From Neofusicoccum parvum (taxonomy: Eukaryota > Ascomycota > Dothideomycetes > Botryosphaeriales > Botryosphaeriaceae): DNA of 64,000 nt. A model generated the notes under the pieces. It had not been told where the DNA came from and searched no databases. It saw only the letters and a program-made list of their open reading frames with translations. The translations under genes were made by a program, and so were the position numbers. Positions 1 to 10,421 of this stretch are shown here, piece after piece. Position 1 is the stretch's first letter; every line of letters starts with the position of its first letter. The DNA lies in contig CP087223.1 of NCBI GenBank assembly GCA_020912385.1, forward strand, positions 186,001 to 250,000. The letters are read 5' to 3'.

Positions 1-328
1 CCCCGGCTACTGCGGAAACGCAGGGGCGGCAGCGGGACGTGGGCCAAGGTCTGCTTGGCAAGTGCGGCGAGCTCGCCAAGCTGACGGACGCAACCAGCGC
101 CGTGAAGCTGCTGATTGATTGGCCGCGACGGTTCGAACCGTGCGGGTGAATCTCTGCATCGCACGCTTGGAAACCTCGTCTCCGGGCGCGGACAGTGCCG
201 GGCCGGCTGGCGGAGCTGGCTCCTCCGGTCCAGCGGTGATGTCGGATATAGACAGTCTACAGCTCCAATGTCCTGACGCCGTGTGTCTGCTACGTCTCCT
301 GGGCGAGCGTCAAATGGAAGGCGTATAA
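1..328 (+). CDS. 3' end of an unidentified gene cut by the window edge
   Basis: A reading frame is open from the left edge to about 145 and contains the helical-looking stretch GKCGELAKLTDATSAVKLL. A GTGAAT donor at 146 and an acceptor AG at 194-195 would remove a 50-bp intron. They join it in phase to a Gly/Ser-rich exon containing MSDIDSLQLQCPDA that stops at 328. The family is not recognised. Splicing is inferred only from the frame change and from intron signals typical of this genome. Another short open frame follows at 343-645, but it has no clear link to this gene. The 5' part lies outside the window. Confidence 0.35.
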
Positions 329-1640
329 GAAGCCGCTCCTAAATGGTAGCGCTCTTGTTGGCCGGAGGAGGCATGCTGATGAAAGACGAGCTTTTAACTG
401 ACGTCTTGATGGTACGCTCACCTTCCGATGTTTCAAACCCAGAAGCGCATATCTTATTTTACAAGGCGAAGATGGCTCTGAGAAACATTATTGGGATACT
501 AGACATCGTAAACTCGACTCCTGAAATATCTCTGGGCAATGTAGATGGATCGTCGTCTACAAGCGCAATGAGAGAGGGGTGGATACTCAGTGTACCAGTA
601 AATGACCTTCCCGGGGCTTTGGAGCCCCTTCGTCCAGATTCATAAGTTTCCACCAGGGCAATTAAGCTCCTGCTCGGAGCAATGTGGAGATGCTAAGACA
701 CTTACATAATTGACGGCTCGTTTATGTCTCTTGACGTGATTGAGAAGTGTAAGAAAGTCATGTTGGGCAAAATGATCGGGCGATGCTACATCATGGGTCT
801 CATTCATCACGCTGACCACTGGACTGTGGTACATATAGCGGTCAATCATTATAATTCGGTAACAATCATGAAGAAGCTCAAAGTCGGCTGCTAGAATGAT
901 ATACCGTCTTTTTTATCTCGCAAAGCGTCTCCAAAAATAAAGTGGGATGGGATTTAAGCTTTACAAAAAAGGCCAAGCTAAATTCTCCTTTTATTAAAGA
1001 ATATACACGTAGCTATTTAAGGAGACTAGAGAGAAAACTAAGCTCCTCGGTTTATAACAAGAGCTATAACACCTCCTTACAATTCGTAGTGGTAGACGTG
1101 GAATTTCTACGGTAATTTTTATACATTATTAAGTGGCTCCTTGGATAATACGCCCTGAAGAATTATCAAAAACAAAACCACGGTAGAAAATGGACGTAGA
1201 TAGCTACAAACAATAATCTGATTCTTCTACCGTAGCACTGATAAAATGGCCAGAAAATCTCCTTTGTACCCTGGCTCGACATCGACTAAGCACTGGATCA
1301 AGCACCCCTTATTATACCCACCCAACGTAGAGAAAGCCTCAAAATCTCTGGTGATGTAGTGGAACCCAGCTGGTAGATCTTGGTGCGCATCTTAGGGGTG
1401 CCTGTCCGCCACTCTTGTATCATACATACATCGAATCAGATTGAATTGCGTGTCTACTTCCTGTAATTTCGGTGTGGCCTTCGCTGCTCGGGCTTAGAGC
1501 ACTCGCTGCTCCTCCAGAAACCGCAGTGCGGTATTACATTCGAAGACCATACTCACTAAAGCTAAGCTATCAGATCGCCTGAGCCAGGAGACGCGCAAGC
1601 ACCGCGCAAAGTTATTCCATGGAATGCATCAACTCCTCGT
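329..1640. other. Gene-poor, partly AT-rich stretch
   Basis: Apart from a 100-codon open frame at 343-645 with no recognisable domain, nothing coding is supported. From about 850 the sequence becomes AT-rich with many TA dinucleotides (for example 900-1250), the look of RIP-eroded repeat sequence. No repeat boundaries or terminal repeats were found. Confidence 0.5.
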
Positions 1641-1659
1641 CCATTACCATCGTCGGAGC

Positions 1660-2064
1660 CTACGTAGCTCGCTCATCAGCCCCATTCCCGACCGCATCTT
1701 TGGCGGCGAGACGCCGGCTCGCGAGCGCAACAGGGTGACGCTCGGGGTCGAGATCTGCCCAATCCCAACCGCCGGGTGCTCCATGCAGCAACCAAGGAAT
1801 ACGTTGTCGTAGGCTGCTGGTGTTCTGGAGAGAAGTTGAAAAAGGTGGTCCAGTCGCGCTTTCCGCTCCGGGCGGCGTCTTCGGCTCCAGCAAAAGACCG
1901 ATGGTATCAGAGAGAACGTCGCCATGCCTCTCGTTATCTGTGAGCACTGGCGTTTCAATTTTATCTCGTGTGTCACTCTCGAGGTTTTGTGAGGTCCAGC
2001 TGTTGTCGTTGAGCATTCGGCGACCTGGAAAGCCTGCGCCGGCATCGGAGCGGTTATTGTACAC
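1660..2064 (-). CDS. Possible exon or gene remnant, unknown function
   Basis: A 134-codon minus-strand frame contains protein-like text such as GGWDWADLDPERHPVALA near its C-terminus and a Ser/Thr/Pro-rich middle. Two other frames of similar length overlap it, so the choice rests only on sequence texture. No start context, intron or domain fixes the gene model. It may be a remnant or chance. Confidence 0.22.
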   Translation of the reverse strand: MYNNRSDAGAGFPGRRMLNDNSWTSQNLESDTRDKIETPVLTDNERHGDVLSDTIGLLLEPKTPPGAESATGPPFSTSLQNTSSLRQRIPWLLHGAPGGWDWADLDPERHPVALASRRLAAKDAVGNGADERAT

Positions 2065-2620
2065 CTTCTCAGCGCTCGCCCTCTTTATTCCCTTTTCGCG
2101 GACTGTAAAGTTGTCCTCCTTGCTTTGCTGCTAAGCATGGACTTGTCCAGGGCAGAGACTTTGATGCAAATGCACCTCTTCCGCCCTTGTCTCCCCCAGA
2201 GCACTGATGTCGAAAGGCCGTGCATGGAGATTCTTATTGTATCATGCAGGTCGGAAGCATTCTTTTGTTGGAGCAAGGTCTCAGCATGAGTCCACGACCG
2301 CTCGGATAAGGGTGCGGTAGGACAAACCGGCGTACAAGAATACGTGACAGCAGCAGGATAACACCGAGAGATATGAGTGCGGCTCGGCGAGAGAGACTGC
2401 ACGCACGGCTTGTGTCCTTAATCATACCGTCATCGCAGCCACGCCCGCCATTATTATCAGTGGCAGCAGCGCGGCGGCAGCGCCAAACTCGGTCCGAGCC
2501 GACCAGACAAAGGGGGGCGCACCATGGCTCTCTGCTATCGTTGTGCTTCGCGGGAGCAGACCCCTGGGTATGCGATGAACGCAGAGTGCATATGCCGCTG
2601 GTTGCGGTTCGTGTCGGAAG

Positions 2621-2745
2621 CTACGGAAGCTCTTGTCGGAGCTCTTATCGGAGCTCTTATCGGAGGTTCCTGAGGGAACCGCTGATAACTTCCGTAGGAA
2701 CCTTCGATAAGAGCTCCGATAAGAGCTCCGATAAGAACTCATAGA
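2621..2745. repeat. Large imperfect hairpin (inverted repeat) of a 12-bp unit
   Basis: The left arm (about 2628-2670) holds three copies of the 12-bp unit GAGCTCTTATCG. The right arm (2697-2739) holds the reverse complement, GATAAGAGCTCC units. The ~26-bp loop contains a smaller palindrome: GGTTCC at 2665-2670 and GGAACC at 2675-2680. CTACGGAAG (2621-2629) and CTTCCGTAG (2689-2697) form a further inverted pair. Both strands therefore read Ser-Ser-Tyr-Arg repeats, which explains the short open frames here. It lies about 90 bp upstream of the start codon at 2836, inside the presumed promoter or 5' UTR of the protease gene. Confidence 0.85.
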
Positions 2746-2835
2746 ATCTACGACGCTGCCGCAGCTTCTCTCGCCTTCCATCACCAAACACACACGGAAC
2801 ACCACCCATCACCCGCCACACACCACTCGCGCGCG

Positions 2836-5584
2836 ATGGCCTCGCTCGAGGAGGAGGTGCGGCGAATCAACGCAATTGCGAATGACGCGTTCACGCAGCT
2901 GCTGTCCGAGTTCCACCGCGTGAGGCGCAAGTTTGGGCAGCGGACGACGACACTGCTGGGGCTGTTCCAGCCGCAGGTGGGCAAGCTCGTCGCAACGGCC
3001 GAGGCGACGGTCGGCCGCACCGCACCCATGATTGCCAGCCTTGGCCAGTCGCCGTGGCAGCTCGACCTCGAGCAGCTCATCGACGCGTTTGGCCCGGCCA
3101 CCATGCTCTCGTACGACTTCCTCTCCAACCTGCGCGACCTCGGCGCCGGCGCTGCCTGCAGCTGGCAAGACGCGCTGCACGCGCTGCAGCTCGCCCGCAG
3201 AGCCCGCCAGTGCAACCACAGCATGCACCCCGGCGCCTCGACCTCGCAGGACTGGTGCCCCATGGATGTCAAACGCGCGGCAGAGGCGCTGAATGTGCAA
3301 GGCGGCAAGCTGGCGAAGCGCCGCGTCAAGAAGCCGAAGGAGGGTCTGCACCCGCACAAACGCCGCAAGACTGAAGCGGCCCGTCTGGAACCGGAATCCT
3401 CCCCCGAAGTCGGTCGTGGCGTCAGCAGCGCTGAGTTGGACGACGGCGTTGGCGATTTCCTCGGCACCAACGACGACGACGGCGACGGTGGTGATTCTGA
3501 GGCTGACGTGACGCCGTCGACCTCTTCTGTCCGCCGGACGCCCGTCCTCACACAGTCCGTGGAAGAGATGCCAGGCAACCTGCTTTCGCCGCGTGCGTCC
3601 GATTCGGACGAGACTCTCGGCGATGCGCCCCAGCTTTTCGGCGAAGAAGCCTCACACCTGCACAGCATTCCATCGACGCCGCAAAAGCGCCGCACACCGG
3701 CTCTCGACAACACCCTCAATTCCAGCGGCGAAGAACCCTCGCATCCGCATCAACGTCTCGACATCACTCCTTCCCGCGTGCAACAGTGGATCGAGACCCC
3801 CTTCAAGCCCCGAAAGCTTCTCACCTATCCGCAAGTTCCTCCTCAGCCCAGAGCATCTTTCTTGCCATCGCCGCAGCTGACGGTCTCTGAGGAAACGACT
3901 TCTGTGCGCTCGGAAGTCACTTCAGCACCTTTGCCAGGAACAACTTTGGAGGAGACTGCCTCAACACATTTGAAGGAGACTACTTCAGGACCTCGGGAGA
4001 CAACTGGAGTACCCTTGGAGACAACTGTAGCACCCTTGGAGACAACTTCGGTGCCTTTACATGAGAAGACTTCAGAGGAGGCGACCGCAGAGGAGACAGC
4101 CGCAAAGGACACTATTGCGAAGGAGACTATTGCGAAGGAGACTATTGCGAAGGAGACTTCCGCAAAGGATACTTCCACAAAGGATACTTCCACAAAGGAG
4201 ATTTCCGCAGAAGAGATGACCGCAGAAGAGATGACCGCAGAAGAGATGACCGCAAAGGAGACGACTTCGCAAGAGATGGCGGTAACAATTTCAAAGGAGA
4301 GTATCTTGGTACCTTTGCAGACAGGTTCAAAGCCTTCACAGGATAAGATCCCAGTGCATTCGGAGGATATGACTCCAAAACCTGTGGCGCCAATATCCGC
4401 CGATGTATCCCAAGGTTTGATTCAACACGTTGACAACGCAAAAATACTCCAACAACTCCAACCCACGGCTTGGCTTGGACATGAGACCATCTGGTCAGTC
4501 TTACAGGCCCTGGTTCCTCGAGAGGTACGTCTGGTAGAGGTTTGCTCTGCTCCAGATAATGCAGCTGCATGGCAATCATGGGCTGCTACATCGAAACCAC
4601 GGTACTCGCTACAACCCAATCATCGCACGGTGTGGATTCCGCTTCATCAAGTCACTCGCGCGCACTGGGCGCTCCTTTCCCTCGACCTCTGCAAGCGCCA
4701 TGCAACTGTCTATGATTCCATCGCCACCAAGCAGGACGCCATGCAGCCGGCGGCGGAGGCCATCGTCAGTGCTTTCGGCTTGGACTGGGCTAAGGAAGGC
4801 TGGAAGCTGATCCGACATCCAGAGGTGAGCCCATCCGCTGTTCGGGTTTGTTCCATGCTAACCGGGTGTCTAGGCTATTCAACAGCAGAACACTCATGAT
4901 TGCGGACTCCTGACGCTGGTCACCTGTTTCTACAACGCAGCCGGCACCACCCTTCCCAAGGGCGTTGACACTCAGCTCTGGCGCACGCTGCTCCGCACGG
5001 CCTTGGAAGCTGAACACCTGGACAGCACCAGCTTCGAACATTCGCTCATCGCACGACAGGACGATGCCCCTCGTGGAGCCGCCACGCCATTCGAGACGCT
5101 GATCCCGACGCACCGCGCAGCCAAAGCCGAGCAGAGTCGCCTCAGGACTGTGCGCGGCCATCTCGAGGAAATGCGCAAAGTCGTGTCGGTGCTCCTTGCA
5201 GACACCAGCTCTCAGGCTGACCACGCGGCCGCGGAGTGTGCAGACATGGAGGCCGACATGCACCGCCGCGCCCGCCGGCTGGAATCGTTACGCAGCAACG
5301 CGCTCGCAGCCGCTCTGCCAGAAGACCGGGAGGCCGAACGGCTGATCCACATGGCGGCCGAGCAGGCAACCGTGCATATGTCCAACCTCAGGAAGACCAG
5401 AGGCCACGTGCAGGCGCGGCAAAGCTTCCTCGGCACCCTGCTTGCGGCGGCGCATCGCATGCGTGGCGGACTGGACGAGAGGTGGGAGAGGGGCGAGGCG
5501 GAGTTGGAGCGGCTGAAGGAGAGGATGGACGAGGCGGTGGGATTGCTCAGGCAGATTGAGGTGTATCGTCGGGAGGGTTCTTAG
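2836..5584 (+). CDS. Ulp1-type (C48) cysteine protease with repeat-rich linker and coiled-coil tail
   Basis: Two exons, 2836-4824 and 4874-5584, encode 899 residues. The 49-bp phase-0 intron 4825-4873 has GTGAGC, GCTAAC and TAG signals. The C48 domain spans about residues 550-700. It contains a Trp-Leu start (TAWLGHETIW), HWALLSLDL with catalytic His610, VYDS with Asp627, and QQNTHDCGLL with the oxyanion Gln (667/668) and nucleophile Cys673. The full H-D-Q-C set falls into place only when the intron is removed, which strongly supports the model. This family cleaves SUMO or related modifiers from Lys side chains. Before the domain come a helical N-terminus, a KRRK basic patch near 185 (possible nuclear signal), an acidic Asp stretch and a Thr/Glu/Lys tandem-repeat linker. 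After it, ~200 residues look coiled-coil (many Glu/Arg/Leu heptads). The order protease then long coiled coil is unusual, since Ulp domains are usually C-terminal. Whether it acts on SUMO is unproven. Confidence 0.9.
4090..4262 (+). repeat. 15-bp coding tandem repeats in the protease linker
   Basis: Variants of a 5-codon unit follow one another: three copies of the type GCGAAGGAGACTATT, two of ACTTCCACAAAGGAT and three of GCAGAAGAGATGACC. They encode AKETI, TSTKD and AEEMT units at about residues 418-478. All are multiples of three and keep the frame, so the linker probably varies in length between strains. Confidence 0.8.
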
Positions 5585-6433
5585 AGGTCTGTGTACTGTT
5601 GTGAATGTGCAGGGTGGTTTCAGGAGGAGTGTTATGTGGCGCGCCCGGAACTTGGGTGTAGTAAAGCAAGCCTTGGAGTGGGGAAAGGGACTGATATGGT
5701 CAATATGGCGGATACTGGGACTACTAGCTACGGGAACTTGGGAAGACGGAATTTCTAAAGTTCGAACAAATAGAATGTCTCGGTGTCTAAGTATGCTCTT
5801 AATTTGTCTTACCTCTATCAATAAAGGGTAGATGTCTTTAAAGAAGCTCTTTAATACAAAGCACGGTCGGAATACGCCATGTGCCATAACCGTTCCAAAC
5901 ACTACATGAGACATGAGTTGGATTGGGAGAGTGTTGGATGGAAGGTTGTGAGCCAACAGCAGAAGGACGGCCTTTCACCTGTCATCTTAGCCACGCCGAA
6001 TCATCTAGCCGGCGGAGCAGAGTTCTTGAATCTACTCCCACGTTCTCTCTGCATCACTGCAACTTCCCGTCTAAGCGAGACAGCCCATCCCACAACCCGC
6101 GGTCACCCCGCCGTTTGTCCCCTTCACAGATCGGCGGATGTCAACGGTCACCTTCCGCAATCACTTTAACAATACAAATTCTTAAAAGCGTACGCTCCCC
6201 TCTTAATCCTCCCATCGTCCTCCTCCCTGCCTCTCGCAATCTCCCCTCTGCTCCTTGCTTGGGTTTCTCTCTGCTGTAGGAGAGGATCGCGTCTCTTTTC
6301 TGCCCTTCCCGCATCCTTCTCATCCACCTTTCTGCCACGTTCTACTCCCTTCAAGCTCCTTCCGCCCTCCAGTCTGGCTTTGCCGTTCGTCTGTTCGCCT
6401 CCTTCTCTCCATCCAGCTTTTATTTCGCACAAG
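5585..6433. other. Intergenic: protease 3' UTR and next promoter
   Basis: No coding capacity is supported. Pyrimidine-rich, CT-repetitive sequence at about 6190-6430 resembles the leader of a fungal gene and runs into the start codon at 6434. Confidence 0.4.
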
Positions 6434-7331
6434 ATGCGGCCGAGAGAGGACCCACGGCACTTCCGCCATGAACTCCACGGGCTACCACCTCAGCCGATGC
6501 AGGCGAACCATCCAGCAGCCGAAGATCTCTCTCGCCTTGCTGTCGCTTGCCAGGGTGTGACCGTTCGCGGCACGCTGTGCGGAAACGTCATCCGCTACTC
6601 TCGCTGGGCCGATGGCGTGCGCTACTGCGACCACCACTTGGGACAGGATCCTTCGGCACGGCGCCGGGATCAACCGCCACCACGCAGACAGCGGAATCGG
6701 CGTCAGGAGCGAGACTTGCGAGATGCGTTTGCTCGAGACGAGCAGTACCGGCAGCAGGACTAGTAGGATAGATCAGTTGAAGAAGAGCAGCACCACGGCC
6801 AAACCACAGTCCACCACCACCACCATCACCACGTCCACTCCCACATCACCATCCACCACAGCCACGACACCGCCAGCCACTCCCACTCCTTCACCCTCCC
6901 CCCCACCCGCCCCCCTCGCCCCGCCGCCCTCACCCCTCCACCCGCTCGACCAACCACACCCCCGCCTCGCCCCGTCCCGCCGCCCCGCCCACCCACTCCC
7001 CTCCGCCACCCCGCCTCCTCGTCCCCGCCCGCCGCCCCCTCCCGCTCCCGCTCCCCGCGCCGCCGCCGCGCGACCACGCCCGCCGCCACGTGCCGCGGGC
7101 GAGGGCGACGCGGCGGACCTGCACCGATGCGCACGGCTGCGGCGAGAGCTGGGGGTGCTGGAGCAGGAGATGGGGGAGGTGGAGCGGAGGCTGCGGCGGG
7201 TGCGCGAGGAGGGTGGGGGGGCGGTGAGCGTGGAGCGGGCGGAGGAGTTGAGGGAGGAGCTGGGGGTGCTGGAGAGGGAGCTGGGGGGGCTGTGGCGGGA
7301 GATGTGGAGGGTGGTTGAGATGGGGTTGGTT

Positions 7332-7589
7332 GATGATGATGATGGCGATGATGATGATGGCGATGATGATGATGGCGATGATGATGATGGCGATGATGAT
7401 GATGGCGATGATGATGATGGCGATGATGATGATGGCGATGATGATGATGGCGATGATGATGATGGCGATGATGATGATGGCGATGATGATGATGGCGATG
7501 ATGATGATGGCGATGATGATGATGGCGATGATGATGATGGCGATGATGATGATGGCGATGATGATGATGGCGATGATGATGATGATGGC
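7332..7589 (+). repeat. 15-bp minisatellite GATGATGATGATGGC, 16 perfect copies plus an 18-bp copy
   Basis: Sixteen identical 15-bp units occupy 7332-7571. A final unit with one extra GAT occupies 7572-7589, followed by decayed units (GGCGACGACGGCGAT). In the likely frame it encodes (DDDDG)16-DDDDDG. The other frames read Met/Ala, Ile/Ala or His/Arg repeats and stay open, which is why long open frames exist on both strands here. Complete identity between units points to recent expansion. Confidence 0.95.
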
Positions 7590-7689
7590 GACGACGGCGA
7601 TGCGGGTGGGGATGGGGATGGGGAGGGTGGAGGGCTGGTTGGCGACTCTGCGCGAGGAGATGATTCTGGCGGCGCGGAGGGAGCAGGGC

Positions 7690-8217
7690 CTGTCGAGGAA
7701 GAGCGTGGCGAGGACCAAGGTCTGCTTTCCTGCAGCAGCGCGGACGGACTGGAGCCTTCTGGAGATGGGGACGCGAAGCGTCGACGTCTGGTTTCCTCCA
7801 GCAGCGCGGAAGAGCCAACACCTACCAGAAAAAAGCACGTGAAGCGCCGACGTCTGACTTCCGGCTCCAGCAGCGCGGAAGAACCAGCGCCTGTCAGTGA
7901 AAAGCACGGCAAGGACCAAGGTCTGATTTCCTCAAGCAATTCGGACGAGCCAGCGCCTAACCGAGAAGAGCTTGTGCAGCGTCGACGTCTATTATCCAAC
8001 TCTAGCAGCGCGGACGAACCAGCGCCTGTGGAAGAAGAGCATACGAACCTCCGACCTCTGCTTTCCTCCGGCAGTGCAGACGAGCCAGCGCCAACCGGAG
8101 AAGAGCTTGTGAACTCCAGTAGTGTGGACGAACCACCGCCTACCGGAGAGGAGCTTGTGAACTCTAGCAGCGCAGAAGAGCCAGCGCCTGTCAGAGAAGA
8201 GCGCGACAATGGCCAAG
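7690..8217 (+). repeat. Degenerate ~60-75 bp coding repeats (Ser-Ser-Ala-Glu-Glu-Pro-Ala-Pro)
   Basis: About eight diverged units each encode a Ser-rich start, a SAEEPAPV-like core and a basic or acidic tail (for example VKRRRL or REELV). Spacing shortens towards the end, with a 48-bp step near 8110-8190. The repeats share one frame and end at the GTATGT donor at 8218. Confidence 0.7.
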
Positions 8218-8585
8218 GTATGTCCTTCCCCTCTTCTCTACGCGCGGAGCTAACGGCAGGACTGAAGAAGACAAGACTCTGCCCCTTCTTGGCCACACCC
8301 CAACTCCCAGGGGTTTCTGGTGCACTGGGATCACGGAGGAGGGGGAGAGATTCCAACGCACGGCGATACCATCCACCAGACGTTGCGAGCAGCATCCAGA
8401 CACCGACCCCCCCAGTCCCAGCACCCACGAGCCATCCGACACGACAAGGCCACGCGAGACGCTTTCCACACCTCCCCGCCGCCGCCGCCACCCCAGCCCC
8501 TACCCCGACCGCGCCGGCCTCGGCTACGCCTCGCCCCGCCCCCACATCGCCGCCTTCTACCGCCGCGCCGCCGCCGCTATACTGA

Positions 8586-8989
8586 GTGGAGGTATGGGAA
8601 ATGCTCCTTATAGAGGTGTTGATTCTATAACGCCTCGCTTCGAACGTGTAGATTCTACTACGTCTTACCTTACCTACCTTACCTTGCCTACCTTACCATG
8701 TCTACCTTATCTATTTATTACTAGAGCGTATTTAAAGAGTATATTAAAACATATATTAGTAAGAGAATAAATAGTTGAATAAAAGGGCTAGATAAGAATG
8801 AGGTGAGGGAGAAGGAAGATAAAGTAAGAAGGAGATGTTATTGGGAGGTAACGTATATTTACAGCGAGTTGAACTACACTATTTGCGATTAAGATAGGCA
8901 GCGCTTCTTAGTCCCTACAGGTGCCCACACGTATGAATTTTATTATAGAAGTGTATAGAGGGCTACTTTGCACACGATTGGTGTGGATT
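8586..8989. other. AT-rich intergenic with CTTAC-rich microsatellite
   Basis: 8664-8713 is a degenerate CTTAC/CTAC repeat. The rest is AT-rich with no supported coding capacity. Confidence 0.5.
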
Positions 8990-9298
8990 CTATTTTATAC
9001 CGTTTAAAGAAACCATGCAGACAAATCCCTTAAGCTCCGGACATTCTAGGCACAGGCGTGCTGAGGCAGAGATGCGGGAAGTGATGTAGATTGGGGCGAG
9101 CACGGCTGCTAGCTGCTGAGGCGTATGTACGGGCTCTACCTCGGGGAAGTGCGCTGAGGCCGAGGTGATGCAGCGGCTTAACGGGCTGTCGAGATCGAAG
9201 TACGCGCGAATAGCCGGACCCACGGTTGCATTGTTGGCATCCTGCAAGACCGAGTCGTCGAGAAGAGATGTAATATTGAGTTGCGATGCCGCGAGCAA
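8990..9298 (-). pseudogene. Gene fragment of unknown function
   Basis: A 102-codon minus-strand frame without an ATG reads like a real protein (LLDDSVLQDANNATVG, then FPEVEPVHTPQQLAAVLAP, ending in SLNGIK). It is cut on its 5' side by Ala/Gly-poor low-complexity DNA and a 22-base poly-C tract. No domain is recognised. It may be the last exon of a dead gene. Confidence 0.3.
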
Positions 9299-9321
9299 CT
9301 AAAAGGCAAGCAGAGGATGAT

Positions 9322-9343
9322 CCCCCCCCCCCCCCCCCCCCCC
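9322..9343. repeat. Poly-C tract, 22 bases
   Basis: An uninterrupted run of 22 C follows GATGAT and precedes TTGCTGAG. Length here is prone to slippage and sequencing error, so frames crossing it should not be trusted. Confidence 0.95.
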
Positions 9344-9705
9344 TTGCTGAGTGCAATGGGCGGGATGACTTCAGGGGTTTCCCGGCCGCCTTGACGGTAA
9401 CGAAGAGGGAGAAGAGCACGGGAATTCTCTGTGTTGCTGCATGGTGAGCCCGGGGGCTTACTTGGTGGTGAGCGAGCGAGCAGGAACCCAGCGAGCACGG
9501 CTGTCTCGTATCCTCATGCAACCATTCTGCCAAAACTCGCCCTCTGATTGTGATGGCGGTTCTGAGCATAGTCAGGCTGGCGTTGCGGGTTCGGCAAGAC
9601 AAAACCCAGACACCCGACTGCAGTAGGGCTGGATGTTCCCACCCACCCAGGCCTTCTTTGTCCAGAGCGGCCTTGACTCGACAAGCGCTGAAATCCAGGC
9701 CGGCG

Positions 9706-9952
9706 ATCACCGGAGAACTGGACCGCCGCGCGGACCGTGTGGGGTCCGTTCCAGGAACGAAAGACCGCACAAAGGCACCGCGAGGGCGGTTCTGGGTGTT
9801 CAGTGGGTTAATTTGGAAGTTGCGATGCCGCACGCGCGCGCCAACACTTGACCACCGGAGGAGTATGCCCCCGCGTGAACCGTGTAGGAGCCATTCAAGG
9901 AACGAGCTACTACGCAAAAAGGCACTGTGGGGGCGGTTCTGGGTACTCGTAC
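9706..9952 (+). repeat. Imperfect ~100-bp direct duplication
   Basis: Copy one (9706-9805) and copy two (9851-9952) share GA(T/C)CACCGGAG, CGTGTRGGRGCC, CAAGGAACGA or CAGGAACGA, AAGGCAC and GGGCGGTTCTGGGT in the same order, about 145 bp apart. Differences are mostly transitions. Neither copy has a recognised gene. Confidence 0.75.
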
Positions 9953-10421
9953 AAATAGTTGTAGATAGTCAGCCCCTTACATATCAGGAAGGGAGCTATG
10001 TCGGGAGAAATGAATTTATCCATCTCTAAAGCTTCTCGAACGCTTCCAGGCTTGCAACCATCGGAAAGTGTCGAACGGCGCGAGAAAGTAAGACACCGCT
10101 GTCTTGTAAATTAAGGCTATCTGAGCTAACTATATACTACTCGTTTGAAAGAACACGGTGGCTCTTTCATTAACCTTAGCTATAGTAAGAAGGGGAGCAA
10201 GGGGTAGTGTTGAGGTTAGTGTAGCTTTTTGTTGAATGAAAGATGAAGCACGTGATTGCAGGCACGTGTGGTTGACAGAAAGTCATTAAGGACAGTTGAA
10301 TGTGTGAATCCGTAGCAAGGAAAAGGAAGGAGTAGGAAAGACCTCCCTCTTATCCTCTGGCTAAGCTAAAACTACGCTAAGAAAGCTAGTTACACGTAAT
10401 TCAAACATTAACCTCTTCGGA

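Larger units (their letters stand above)
6434..8585 (+). pseudogene. Zinc-finger-like / coiled-coil / acidic-repeat protein gene, interrupted
   Basis: The frame from ATG 6434 encodes ~109 residues with a compact Cys/His pattern: CQG..GTLCGN, then ~15 residues, then YCDHH (C-x7-C-x17-C-x2-H, a likely small zinc site). Two consecutive TAG codons (6761-6766) end it after QYRQQD. Beyond them the same frame goes on plausibly (SVEEEQHHGQ, a His run, Pro/Ser/Arg-rich, SRSRSPRRRR), so CAGCAG to TAGTAG is a simple explanation. From about 7100 another frame is best: a coiled coil (LRRELGVLEQEMGEVERRL), then the DDDDG array, then eight Ser/Glu/Pro repeats. A GTATGT...GCTAAC...CAG intron (8218-8259, 42 bp) fits there. 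After a run of seven C at 8407-8413 a third frame reads best (YPDRAGLGYASPRPHIAA). Pseudogene is the likeliest reading. A multi-intron gene is possible. Confidence 0.5.
9299..10421. other. Non-coding, repeat-bearing stretch
   Basis: It holds the poly-C tract and the ~100-bp direct duplication listed separately. Long overlapping open frames on both strands at 9440-10029 come from GC-rich duplicated sequence and are not convincing. From 10100 on, AT-rich sequence leads to the 3' end of the minus-strand gene at 10422. Confidence 0.4.

Noticed and set aside
6612..8585. Uninterrupted 657-codon plus-strand and 590-codon minus-strand frames taken as two real genes
   Set aside because: The length comes from the 15-bp repeat and Pro-rich GC tracts that lack stops in any frame. 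The minus-strand product is only Ser/Pro/Arg repeats. Protein-like text switches frame several times on the plus strand.
9030..9917. 295-codon minus-strand frame as a gene
   Set aside because: It crosses the 22-base poly-C tract (read as a Gly run) and the duplicated GC-rich block. The text is not protein-like except in a different frame at 8990-9298.
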